This document shows positions 11,120 to 18,926 of a stretch of 32,236 nucleotides of DNA, piece by piece. The stretch spans positions 1 to 32,236 of the forward strand of contig JAAYST010000104.1 in assembly GCA_012518265.1 (NCBI GenBank), given 5' to 3'. This DNA is from Candidatus Methanofrustulum fimipullorum (lineage in GTDB: Archaea; Halobacteriota; Methanosarcinia; Methanosarcinales; Methanosarcinaceae). Position numbers and translations under genes: made by a program. The notes below the pieces were generated by a model. It ran no database searches, was not told the origin of the DNA, and saw only the letters and a list, made by a program, of their open reading frames with translations. How positions within the stretch are numbered: position 1 is the stretch's first letter; each line of letters starts with the position of its first letter.

Positions 11120-11485
11120 ATGTATAATGCAAACGCGGAGATTTCTCCACAAATACAAAACAGAATAACTCAATTACAACAACTTCAACAACAAGCACAA
11201 GCTTTAGCTATGCAGAAGTCGCAAACGGAAATTATGATAAAAGAAGCTGAAGGTGCATTGAATGAATTGGATAAGGCAAAACCGGACGAAGTTGTATACA
11301 AATCTGTAGGAGAAATCCTTATAAGAACAGACAGAGACAGTCTTATAAATGATTTAAAAGAACGTTCGGAAACTCTTTCTTTAAGACTTCAATCTTATGA
11401 AAGACAGGAAGAACGTTTGAATTCAAGACATAAAGAACTCCAAGAGCAATTGCAAAATATGCTTTCAGGAAGTAATGAAAGCTGA
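11120..11485 (+). CDS. pfdB: Prefoldin subunit beta
   Basis: The beta subunit of the archaeal hexameric co-chaperone prefoldin (121 aa) delivers unfolded proteins to the group II chaperonin. It has the expected pattern of two long coiled-coil helices (residues about 8-45 and 78-118) flanking a beta-hairpin containing VVYKSVGEILIRTD. Its length is normal for the family. ATG 11120 is chosen over GTG 11108 because the AGGTGA ribosome-binding site at 11106-11111 is spaced 8 nt from it. The DHH phosphoesterase gene follows after 17 nt, so co-transcription is likely. Confidence 0.93.
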   Translation: MYNANAEISPQIQNRITQLQQLQQQAQALAMQKSQTEIMIKEAEGALNELDKAKPDEVVYKSVGEILIRTDRDSLINDLKERSETLSLRLQSYERQEERLNSRHKELQEQLQNMLSGSNES

Positions 11486-11502
11486 AATTTACGTGATTTC
11501 TC

Positions 11503-12858
11503 ATGAGGGTTACAAACATTCGGTTTGTTGACCGTCTTCTGGATTATCGTAAAGTAATGTATGTTTGTCATAAGAATGCCGACCCCGATGCTGTCGGAAG
11601 TGCATATGCGCTTTCGGAATCGTTCGGGGGCGACATATGTCTTTCAGACGGCAGTAATCGTGTAGCATCAAATGTAATAAAGCAACTTGAAATAGAAACG
11701 ATTGCGGATCCCGATACCGATGACTATGATTTGATTGTTTCCGTAGACACATCTACTCAAAATCAAATTCCAAATATTAAACTCGATACTTATGCAGTAA
11801 TAGATCATCACGTAACTTCAACGCTGCTTGATAAAGCAGAGTTTTATATTCATGAAACGACGACATCAAACGTTGAACTTATTTTTAGACTTTTATATGA
11901 AACGGGAATTCCTATATCCAAAAAAGTTGCTGTTGCAATGATTACCGGAATTATTACAGACACGGGTCATTTTAAACATGCGGATGAAAATACATTTAAA
12001 ACGCTTTCAGATATAATACGAACAACAAACGTAGATTATACAGAAGCTTTGGAGCTTTTGGCAAAAACACCGCAAGATATCTCGCAGAGGATTTCTATGC
12101 TTGCGGCGGCTCAGCGAAATAAATTCGAAAGAATAGGGGATACTTTAATTTCAAGAACGTATATAAATTCTTACGGAGGAGCGGCCGCTTCCATGCTTAC
12201 AAACATAGGAGCCGATATTTCTTTAGTTGGTCACAAAAAAGAAAATGATTTGGTTCGTGTAAATGTTCGTGCCAAAAAAGAAGTCGTTCAAAAAGGCCTT
12301 AACTTAGGAAAAGTTATGGAAAAAATCGGAGAAAAGTATGACGGCACAGGAGGCGGTCATGCAGGCGCTGCAGGCGTGGATTCGAGAACTTGCACGGTAA
12401 ATGAATTGATGGACGAATGTATAAACGAAATTTATGAAGTAGTAGGTGGAATCGAAGGAAAAAATATACAAAATATGAAGAAATACCCAAAACCGAATAC
12501 AAAAAGAAAAAATGTAAAATATAATAATAACAATATCAATAAAACTAAATCTACAACAGGAAAAAAAGTAGAAAATCCGGTAGAAAACACAAAAGTAAAT
12601 AATGAATTTAATACTAATGTAAATGCAGAATTAAATACAAAAGTAAATAATGAATTAAATACTAATGTAAATTCAGAATTAAATACAAAAGTAAATAATG
12701 AATTAAATACTAATGTAAATTCAGAATTAAATACAAAAGTAAATAATGAATTAAATACTAATGTAAATGCAGAATTAAATACAAAAGTAAATAATGAATT
12801 AAATACTAATGTAAATTCAGAATCAAATACAAAATTAAATAATGAATTTAATACATAA
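11503..12858 (+). CDS. DHH/DHHA1 family phosphoesterase with C-terminal repeat tail
   Basis: This is a DHH-superfamily phosphoesterase (451 aa) related to nanoRNase/pAp phosphatase (NrnA-like) and RecJ-like enzymes. The metal-binding motifs are visible in order: HKNADPDAVGSA (about 24-35), SVDTS, VIDHH (99-103) and TDTGHF, then the DHHA1 substrate motif GGGHAGAAG (283-291). The catalytic part ends near residue 325. It is followed by a Lys/Asn-rich linker and, from residue 364, a tail of five and a half copies of KVNNELNTNVNSELNT, which is not part of the family. It lies 17 nt after prefoldin beta. Whether the substrate is pAp, short RNA or c-di-AMP-derived pApA cannot be told. Confidence 0.88.
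   Translation: MRVTNIRFVDRLLDYRKVMYVCHKNADPDAVGSAYALSESFGGDICLSDGSNRVASNVIKQLEIETIADPDTDDYDLIVSVDTSTQNQIPNIKLDTYAVIDHHVTSTLLDKAEFYIHETTTSNVELIFRLLYETGIPISKKVAVAMITGIITDTGHFKHADENTFKTLSDIIRTTNVDYTEALELLAKTPQDISQRISMLAAAQRNKFERIGDTLISRTYINSYGGAAASMLTNIGADISLVGHKKENDLVRVNVRAKKEVVQKGLNLGKVMEKIGEKYDGTGGGHAGAAGVDSRTCTVNELMDECINEIYEVVGGIEGKNIQNMKKYPKPNTKRKNVKYNNNNINKTKSTTGKKVENPVENTKVNNEFNTNVNAELNTKVNNELNTNVNSELNTKVNNELNTNVNSELNTKVNNELNTNVNAELNTKVNNELNTNVNSESNTKLNNEFNT
12592..12855 (+). repeat. 48-bp tandem repeat, 5.5 copies, forming the tail of the DHH protein
   Basis: Five full 48-bp units cover 12592-12831, with a half unit at 12832-12855 that runs into the stop. Each 16-residue unit is itself two 8-residue halves of the form (K/N)VN(N/A/S)E(L/F)NT. 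The copies are nearly identical at DNA level, which points to recent expansion. Confidence 0.95.
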
Positions 12859-12870
12859 ATAAGTAATTTA

Positions 12871-12909
12871 TCTGTATTACAAATTTGTAATACAAATTTG
12901 TATTACAGA
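12871..12909. terminator. Inverted repeat after the DHH gene
   Basis: Arms of 16 nt at 12871-12886 and 12894-12909 pair with one mismatch around a 7-nt loop. A perfect 22-bp palindrome is nested at 12873-12894. It begins 12 bp after the DHH stop and ends 38 bp before the MFS start. It could be a terminator or an operator for the transporter. Confidence 0.6.
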
Positions 12910-12947
12910 TAAAAACAGTAAAAAAATAAATATTCTTTTTGATTTCT

Positions 12948-14206
12948 ATGAAATTTTCCGATTTCGATTATATAAAAAGGGTTAAAAGTTTTTCTGCAAA
13001 TGCCAAGTTGTTTTTAATTTTTGTATTTTTGACTTCTTTAAGCTTGGGAGTTTACCAGGTTATTTTCAATCTTTATATAATTGAATTGGGCTTTTCCGAA
13101 CGTTTTTTAGGAATTATTTTGGCACTTACTGCTCTCGGAACCGCTTTGTTTTCATTTCCTTCGGCAATTTTGTGTGACAGAATTGGTCGAAAAAACACAC
13201 TTTTGTTGTCTTGTGCGTTTTCCGTCTTTTCCATGATTCCTATGTACATGGTTGAAAATCATTTGATTTTAATTATATCCTGTACGCTTTACGGCGGAAC
13301 TACGGCACTTGGAGTCGTTACCGGTTCTACGTTTATGCTTGAAAATTCACGTCCTTACGAAAGACTTCATTTGTTTTCCGTATACCAGCTGTTAATTACG
13401 ATTGCAATAATGTTCGGCTCTTTTGCAGGCGGTTTTCTTCCTCATGTTTTAAATCTGCTTTTAAATATCGAAACTTTCGGTGCAATTTCCTATAGAATTA
13501 CTTTAATATTATCTGTCATATGCACAATTTTTGCAGTAATTCCTATTAAAAAAATCAATGAAGAAAAAACTTATAAAAACGTTTTGGAAAAAGGCGAAAT
13601 AAAAAATATATTAAAAAGCTATTCAAAAGCGTTGAAAAAAAAGAAATAAAGTATCAAACAATAGTTTACGTATTTTTCGGACTGGGTTGGGGTCTTGCAA
13701 TTCCGTACTTTAACGTATATATGAACAATTTCTTAGGAATTGATGCTGACAGCATCGGAATTATATTTTCTTTAACGGAAATTGCAATGGTTTCCGCTCT
13801 ATTTTTATTGCCGACTTTGACAAATCTTTTCGGTCGTGTAAAAACCGTTTCGTTTGTTCAGTTACTCTCAATTCCGTTTCTTTTACTCTTTATCGGAACC
13901 GAATCTGTAATTTTAGTTGCGATTTCATATATTATGCGCTCAACTCTTATGAATTTGGCAAATCCGATTATGAACAATCTCAAACTCGAAATCGTAGAAC
14001 CGGAAGAAAGGTCGTTAATGAACAGCGTTACATGGATGACGTGTTATATTTTTGTCGGAGTCGGAACTTATATAGGCGGAGAAATGCTTGCGCTTGGCTA
14101 TTATAAATTACCGTTTATAATCACCGCTTTTATGTACGGAATTGCCGCTTTTCTTTATCATATGTTCTTTTTTATATACGAAAACAAAATGGAAGTCGTT
14201 AATTGA
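12948..14206 (+). pseudogene. MFS transporter, reading frame shifted -1 at an A-run
   Basis: This is a major facilitator superfamily transporter of 12 expected membrane helices. The first half (12948-13649) encodes six helices with the MFS loop signature DRIGRKNT after helix 2, and ends in SKALKKKK-stop. The second half, in the -1 frame, runs from the A-run through KYQTIVYVFFGLGWGLAIPYF to 14206 and supplies helices 7-12. The join falls in the central cytoplasmic loop at A8 (13635-13642). Restoring one A gives a 419-aa protein of normal length with no other defect. The site is exactly A AAA AAG in the zero frame, with UAA 3 nt later, so programmed -1 slippage, a phase-variable run or a sequencing indel are all possible. 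The substrate is unknown. ATG 12948 is preferred over TTG 12939. Confidence 0.8.
13637..13643 (+). other. Candidate -1 frameshift site A AAA AAG
   Basis: The heptamer is in the correct zero-frame phase for tandem slippage, and the zero-frame UAA at 13647-13649 lies 3 nt downstream. I see only a weak AAAC/GTTT hairpin shortly downstream, no clear stimulatory structure and no strong upstream Shine-Dalgarno. Confidence 0.5.
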
Positions 14207-14288
14207 AGTTTGAATATAATAATAATAGAAATATTTCAAAATCTATCAAAACTTTTTTATATGTTGTAGCTGAACTAAGTTTGCAATC

Positions 14289-14678
14289 ATGTTCGGAACA
14301 TCTGAAATTATATTTATAATAATTATTGCTCTTGTTTTGTTCGGTCCTGATAAACTTCCCGAGTTGGCAAGAACTGCAGGAAAAGCCATGGCTGCATTTA
14401 AGAATGCACAAAAAACAGCGGAGCTGTCTCAAGATTTTGATTTGAGCGGGTTTGACTTTTATAACGAACAGCATGAAGCTGAAACGAAAAAAGAGAATGA
14501 TATTTTACATCAAAAAGTAGAAGCTATTGCAAAAACACATGGCATTGATACGGAAAATAAAACTACGGAAGAGTTACTGAACTTGATAAGCGAAAAAATA
14601 GAAAAAGATGAAAAAACGGTAATTGCGGAAAAAACAGAGGAAAATTTAAGTTTGGAAATAAATAAACCGATTAGCTAA
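14289..14678 (+). CDS. tatA: Twin-arginine translocase subunit TatA/TatE family protein (paralogue 1)
   Basis: This is a pore-forming component (129 aa) of the twin-arginine export system for folded proteins. The single N-terminal membrane helix (residues 4-18) is followed by the hinge LFGPDKLPELARTAGKA and an amphipathic helix, as in TatA. The tail is long and charged, and near its end carries AKTHGIDTENKTTEELLNLI, which is shared with the next gene. No tatC is present in the window. ATG 14289 has no strong Shine-Dalgarno sequence. Confidence 0.9.
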   Translation: MFGTSEIIFIIIIALVLFGPDKLPELARTAGKAMAAFKNAQKTAELSQDFDLSGFDFYNEQHEAETKKENDILHQKVEAIAKTHGIDTENKTTEELLNLISEKIEKDEKTVIAEKTEENLSLEINKPIS

Positions 14679-14776
14679 TAATTTAAATATGTTGTGTACA
14701 TTTTCAATATACATTTTGATTATGAGCAAAAATCATAAAAATAAATCAAGTTCAAATTAAATAGAGGAAAACAACA

Positions 14777-15067
14777 ATGTTCGGCCTAGGTACACAAGAA
14801 ATTGTATTAATATTAATTATAATAGTTCTTTTATTCGGAGCGTCAAAATTACCTGAATTGGCACGCTCTGTTGGAAAATCGTCCGGTGAGTTTAAAAAAG
14901 CTCAAAAGGAAGCGGAATTGGAATATAAACAATTCGAACGCGAATTGGAACTTAAAGAAAACGAACCGGAAACAAAAATTCAAAAAATGGCAAGAGAACA
15001 AGGAATTTCAACAATAGGAAAAACAGATGATGAACTTCTCGATGAAATAAATGAAAAATTGAAATAA
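14777..15067 (+). CDS. tatA: Twin-arginine translocase subunit TatA/TatE family protein (paralogue 2)
   Basis: This second TatA-type protein (96 aa) is encoded 98 bp after the first. Its membrane helix at residues 6-20 and hinge LFGASKLPELARSVGKSSGEF are typical. The C-terminal segment MAREQGISTIGKTDDELLDEI resembles the end of paralogue 1, so the pair arose by duplication and kept an unusual shared tail. GAGGA at 14764-14768 is a good ribosome-binding site. With two TatA proteins, one may have TatB-like duties, but the sequence does not decide this. Confidence 0.92.
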   Translation: MFGLGTQEIVLILIIIVLLFGASKLPELARSVGKSSGEFKKAQKEAELEYKQFERELELKENEPETKIQKMAREQGISTIGKTDDELLDEINEKLK

Positions 15068-15263
15068 TTTTTTTTTATTTATTTTAAAGAAGTCACAAAA
15101 GTTATCTTTTCCATTTTTTCTTTTCTTTTCTTTTTTTCTATTTTTATTTTTTATTTTTTTCGTTTGTAATGCCCTTTTGTTTTATGCTTTATGTTTTATG
15201 TTTTATGTTTTATGTTTTCATTTATGATAAAAAATATTATGTAAATATACTGATGTGATTATT
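15068..15263. other. T-rich intergenic region with TTTTATG repeats
   Basis: Oligo-T runs just after the tatA stop (15068-15076 and 15120-15160) look like archaeal-type U-tract termination signals. Five TTTTATG-like 9-10 bp repeats follow at about 15178-15218. No gene is seen. Confidence 0.45.
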
Positions 15264-15551
15264 ATGGTAAACGTTGATGATTTTGAAGATGTTGTTGCTG
15301 AAGATGAATTTGAAGGAAAGCCGACGGCCTATGCGGAAATTAAAATGGGTGGCGGTTGGTATATTACAATTTCTATGGAAAAGAGCGAAAGATTCGGAAA
15401 CGAATACGTGGAAATTGCGAAAATGAGAAGCGATAAAAAAAGGTCCAGATTTAATTTAAGTCCCAAACAAGTTCGAAATTTGGGCGAGACTTTAATCAAG
15501 TTCGCAGATGACAACAATCTCGATGAGTGGGAAGCGGAAAAATCTGAATAA
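15264..15551 (+). CDS. Small acidic hypothetical protein, possibly PC4-like
   Basis: This is a 95-aa protein of which I do not recognise the family firmly. The N-terminus is acidic (NVDDFEDVVAEDEFEG). It is followed by predicted beta strands (YAEIKM, WYITISME, EYVEIAKMRSD), a basic patch KKRSRFNLSPKQVRNL, and one C-terminal helix ending in an acidic tail. The strand-strand-strand-helix order with LSPKQVRNLGETLIKF resembles the single-stranded nucleic-acid-binding PC4/YdbC fold, but this is a weak inference from pattern alone. ATG 15264 is taken rather than the GTG at 15255. It appears to be a stand-alone gene. Confidence 0.7.
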   Translation: MVNVDDFEDVVAEDEFEGKPTAYAEIKMGGGWYITISMEKSERFGNEYVEIAKMRSDKKRSRFNLSPKQVRNLGETLIKFADDNNLDEWEAEKSE

Positions 15552-15592
15552 TTTCATATATTTTTTTATGAAAAATTACATATGAAAAATAT

Positions 15593-15604
15593 TTTATATA
15601 TAAA
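15593..15604 (+). promoter_or_regulatory. Probable TATA box for the lipoprotein gene
   Basis: TTTATATATAAA lies 46 bp before ATG 15651. This is a close match to the archaeal TATA consensus and would give a leader of roughly 20 nt. The surrounding DNA is AT-rich, so confidence is moderate. Confidence 0.4.
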
Positions 15605-15650
15605 ACACGTTTTATATGAAATATAATAAGAATAATAAGAGGTACGGATT

Positions 15651-16265
15651 ATGAAAAATCTTTTTACGGATAAATTTAAAGTACTTTCATTTTTATCAAT
15701 ATTGATGATAATATGTGTCGTTTTACTTTCAGGATGCATAGGGTCAAACGAAAACAATACAACGAATACAAATAACACAACGAATACGACGAATACCGGA
15801 AATACTTCAAATGTTTCTGTTGAGTCTACAACCGATCCAATTGAAACGGTAAGTCCCGAGCCTACTGAAAAAACGCCTGAAGAAATTTATCAATACAGAA
15901 CCGGTAAACGAATAATTACTAGCGAAACTCAAGGTGATTACAAAACGGACTTGATGATTACTCTCGGGTTTGACAGAAAATTCTCTAAAAACGAAAGACA
16001 TGAAATCGCAATGTACGAAGGGGAAACCATCAGGTTTAGAAACGGTGACGGAATGCTTAACTCAAGATTTTTGCTGCATTCGCCGCATGGCAATTTTGAC
16101 GATTTCCTGATTTTACCGAGATATGATTGTTATATGACATTTCCCGAGCCGGGAGTCTACGATGTTGAACTTTATAACGGAATGGTTTACCAGGAAACAG
16201 GCGAATTGGAGCCTTTCAGCACAGGAAAAAGCGTGCTTGTAATTTATATTGTTCCAAAAGAATAA
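15651..16265 (+). CDS. Lipoprotein with a cupredoxin-like domain
   Basis: This is a secreted, probably membrane-anchored protein (204 aa). A basic N-terminus and hydrophobic stretch (residues 10-27) end in the lipobox LLSGC with Cys29. A Thr/Asn-rich linker of NTTNT-type units follows (about 34-55). Residues 110-202 look like a beta-sandwich of cupredoxin type (MYEGETIRFRNGD, LLHSPHGNF, YMTFPEPGVYDVELYNG). The full His-Cys-His-Met copper ligand set is not clear, so copper binding is doubtful. An oligo-T tract follows the stop. Its function is unknown. Confidence 0.78.
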   Translation: MKNLFTDKFKVLSFLSILMIICVVLLSGCIGSNENNTTNTNNTTNTTNTGNTSNVSVESTTDPIETVSPEPTEKTPEEIYQYRTGKRIITSETQGDYKTDLMITLGFDRKFSKNERHEIAMYEGETIRFRNGDGMLNSRFLLHSPHGNFDDFLILPRYDCYMTFPEPGVYDVELYNGMVYQETGELEPFSTGKSVLVIYIVPKE

Positions 16266-16432
16266 TTTCATTTTTTTTATATAAAATAAGAATACTTAAA
16301 ATAAAAAAACAATAAAAAAACAATAAAAAAACAATAAAAAAACAATAAAAAAACAATAAAAAAATAATTAAAAAATTAAAAATTTAATAAAATTTGAATA
16401 AAATTTGAATAAAATTTGAATAAATTAAAAGA

Positions 16433-16475
16433 ATCAATTAATAGTTGTCGGTATAACCGACAACTATTAATTGAT
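16433..16475. terminator. Perfect hairpin, 20-bp arms and 3-nt loop
   Basis: Arms at 16433-16452 and 16456-16475 are perfectly complementary around ATA. A third related half-element (ATAACTATTAACCGATAACT) follows directly. It lies 168 bp after the lipoprotein stop. It may be a factor-independent terminator or a protein-binding palindrome. Confidence 0.6.
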
Positions 16476-16714
16476 AACTATTAACCGATAACTATTTATT
16501 CTTATAATGTCTGTTACAAGGTTATATTTATAATATATAGCAGTTACAGCAGTTTAATTTCTTTAATTCTTTAATTTAAGTGTTCAAAAAGTGAATTATT
16601 TTGTTTTACAGGTAAATAGTTTATACTTTTTTGCTATCTTATTTTTAAGCTTTTTTGAAGGCTTACTATTTATTTCAAATTCTATTTTGAAAAAAAAGCG
16701 GCTGTGAATTGAAA

Positions 16715-16753
16715 CGGTGCGTTTTAAACGGCAGAAGCGGTGCATTTTAAACG
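16715..16753. repeat. 16-nt direct repeat in the helicase leader
   Basis: CGGTGCGTTTTAAACG at 16715-16730 and CGGTGCATTTTAAACG at 16738-16753 differ at one base and are spaced 23 bp apart (about two helical turns). Their higher GC content than the surrounding DNA makes them stand out as a possible regulator-binding pair. Confidence 0.6.
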
Positions 16754-16865
16754 TCATATCACATTTTCACATATCGGTTTTTTGGTTTGCAGCTGTAAAT
16801 TTGTATATTTATTTATAGTTATATTATTAATTCTATATTATATTTATTCTTTTTAGTGACAAACT

Positions 16866-18416
16866 ATGAGCGAAAAATCGATTAATACTAACGAAACGGA
16901 GGCTACGTTTGAGGATTTGGGTGTTTCACCTCGAATCATTCGTGCTCTTGATAAAAAAGGCTTTAAGAAGCCTACACCGATTCAACAAAAAGCAATTCCG
17001 CTTTTATTAAAAAACAATGTAAACGTTGTCGGAAAAGCAAAGACGGGAACAGGTAAAACGGCTGCATTCGGAATTCCGATTTTACAAAATATAACGGAAA
17101 AAAAAACTTATGTTCAGGCAATTATATTGACTCCGACAAGAGAGCTTGCGCTGCAAGTTTCCGATGAATTGAAAACGCTTGGCGGAATCGACGATTTGAC
17201 GATAATTCCGATATACGGGGGGCAACCGATTCCGATTCAATTAAGACTTTTATCGAAAGGCGCCGATATCGTTGTCGGAACTCCCGGAAGAGTCATAGAT
17301 ATGATTGACAGGAGAAAACTCGATATCAGATCTGTTTCTTATTTCGTACTTGATGAAGCGGACGAAATGCTTAATATGGGTTTTATCGACGACATTAAAA
17401 ATATTATGAGTCATGTGTCGGAAGATAAAAGAATAATTTGTTTTTCGGCAACAATGCCGAAACAAATAATGGGAATCGTTCAAAAATATATGGGCGATTA
17501 CGAAATGGTATCAGTAGAACCCGTATATCAAGAATCGCAACTCATTGAACAAATAGCTTATGAAGTTCCCGAATATTTAAAATTTGAAACATTGTGCAGA
17601 ATAATCGACACGGACCCGAATTTTTACGGGCTTGTATTTTGCGGAAGAAAAGATACGTCCGACTCAATCGGTTTGAAACTCGAAGAAAGAGGATATGACG
17701 TTGAAATTATACATGGAGATATATTGCAAGAGCAAAGAACACGTATTATGGAGCGTTTCAAAAACAGAAAGGTGAAAATTCTGGTTGCAACCGATGTTGC
17801 CGCAAGAGGTGTTGATATAAGCGAACTTACTCACGTTGTAAATTATGACCTCCCGCAAGATCCCGAATCTTATACGCACAGAATAGGAAGAACTGGTCGT
17901 GCCGGGAAAAAAGGAACAGCCGTTACAATTTACACACCGAAAGAATTTAGAAAATTTTCGTTTATTAGAAGAATTGCAAACGCGGACGTTGTCAAAAAAA
18001 GAGTTCCGGATGCAAACTTTATATCTAAAATGAGACGTCAAAAAATATTATATATGATAGAAGAAAAAGATCCGTATTCTTTTTACTATTCAAACGAAGG
18101 AAAACCGTTTATCGATTTCGCACATGAACTTATGGAAGCGGCGGACACTTCAGCCGAAGAAGTTTTGGTTTCGCTTTTGAGCATTTACCATTCCAAAGAT
18201 ATTTTACCCGTAGAAACCGATTTTGAAATAGATAATAAATTTGAACAGTTCTATAAAAACAAAGGCGGCGAAAACAAAAACACGGGCGACTCAAACAGAA
18301 GCAGAAGAGGAAGAAGACGAAACAGTGCTGCCAAAAGACAGGCACAAAACGAAAGTGCACAAAGGAGCGGACGCAGCAGACAATCAAGAAGAAACCGTAA
18401 AAAAAATTTTAAGTAA
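16866..18416 (+). CDS. DEAD-box ATP-dependent RNA helicase
   Basis: This is a 516-aa RNA helicase of the DEAD-box (CshA/DeaD-like) group that remodels RNA structures and RNPs, often induced by cold. All core motifs are present. These are the Q motif FEDLGVSPRIIRAL...PTPIQ, motif I AKTGTGKT (58-65), PTRELA, TPGR, DEAD (163-166), SAT, motif V ATDVAARGVD, and motif VI HRIGRTGRAG. A C-terminal extension ends in a very basic Arg/Ser/Asn tail (about 470-516), likely for RNA binding. It appears monocistronic, with a long repeat-bearing upstream region. An AGTGA sequence 6 nt before the ATG may serve as ribosome-binding site. Confidence 0.96.
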   Translation: MSEKSINTNETEATFEDLGVSPRIIRALDKKGFKKPTPIQQKAIPLLLKNNVNVVGKAKTGTGKTAAFGIPILQNITEKKTYVQAIILTPTRELALQVSDELKTLGGIDDLTIIPIYGGQPIPIQLRLLSKGADIVVGTPGRVIDMIDRRKLDIRSVSYFVLDEADEMLNMGFIDDIKNIMSHVSEDKRIICFSATMPKQIMGIVQKYMGDYEMVSVEPVYQESQLIEQIAYEVPEYLKFETLCRIIDTDPNFYGLVFCGRKDTSDSIGLKLEERGYDVEIIHGDILQEQRTRIMERFKNRKVKILVATDVAARGVDISELTHVVNYDLPQDPESYTHRIGRTGRAGKKGTAVTIYTPKEFRKFSFIRRIANADVVKKRVPDANFISKMRRQKILYMIEEKDPYSFYYSNEGKPFIDFAHELMEAADTSAEEVLVSLLSIYHSKDILPVETDFEIDNKFEQFYKNKGGENKNTGDSNRSRRGRRRNSAAKRQAQNESAQRSGRSRQSRRNRKKNFK

Positions 18417-18655
18417 TTTTCTTAATAAAAAACAAAAAAAGTAAAAAAACAAAAAAATTAAAAAACAAAAAAAATTAAAAAACAAAAAAAATTAAAAAAA
18501 CAAAAAAATTAAAAAAACAAAAAAATTAAAAAAGTTAAAAATATAAAAATATAAAAATAAAAAAAATATAAAAACAAAAATAAACAATAGATTTATATTA
18601 AAAGTATGTCAATTTTATATTTACTTTTATATGGAGAATTATATAGAGAATTGAT
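18417..18655. repeat. AAAAAACAAAAAAATT tandem repeats after the helicase
   Basis: This purely A-rich spacer carries about five imperfect copies of an 18-nt unit (18432-18535), then ATAAAAAT repeats. On the coding strand it is oligo-A, not oligo-T, so it does not look like a terminator for the helicase. Confidence 0.6.
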
Positions 18656-18805
18656 ATGAATCTTGTCAGAAAATGTAGAAAGTGCGGGCAATGGATTTAT
18701 ATTATTGAAAAGGAAGTAGGCGACCGCGTAAGGTGCCAAAATTGCGGCGAAGAGCATAAAATATCAAAAACTCTGTCCGAAAAAATCGTTATCACAAGAA
18801 TCTGA
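18656..18805 (+). CDS. Small zinc-ribbon protein (49 aa)
   Basis: This short gene encodes a protein beginning MNLVRKCRKCGQWIYI. It has two CxxC pairs (Cys7/Cys10 and Cys27/Cys30) about 16 residues apart, the classical arrangement of a zinc ribbon, and a charged C-terminus ending VITRI. Codon use and a clean ATG-TGA frame in otherwise repeat-only DNA support a real gene. Such small ribbons in archaea often bind nucleic acid or ribosomes; the specific role is unknown. It lies between the RNA helicase and the RNA ligase RtcB on the same strand, a context suggestive of RNA metabolism. Confidence 0.8.
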   Translation: MNLVRKCRKCGQWIYIIEKEVGDRVRCQNCGEEHKISKTLSEKIVITRI

Positions 18806-18926
18806 CATGGTCGAAAAATGTCAAAAAAAAATGTCAAAAAAAAATGTCAAATAAAACTAGTTTTTTACTTATTTTAAACTTATTTTAAACTTATTTTTAA
18901 CTTATTAAAAAAGGAGGAGATTTATT
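18806..18926. repeat. Short tandem repeats upstream of rtcB
   Basis: Three copies of AAAAATGTCAAAA (18821-18852) are followed by four copies of ACTTATTTTAA (about 18867-18905). A textbook AAGGAGGAGA ribosome-binding site sits just before the rtcB ATG. Confidence 0.6.

Larger units (their letters stand above)
16266..16865. other. 600-bp intergenic region upstream of the DEAD-box helicase
   Basis: No open frame here looks like a gene. The region contains, in order, about five copies of an AATAAAAAAAC unit (16300-16365), TAAAATTTGAA repeats (16388-16425) and a 20-bp-arm perfect hairpin (16433-16475). These are followed by a 16-nt direct repeat (16715-16730 and 16738-16753) and TATA-like stretches near 16826-16848. 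The last 250 bp could be a long structured leader for the helicase. Long leaders are known for DEAD-box helicases in cold-responsive methanogens. Confidence 0.45.
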
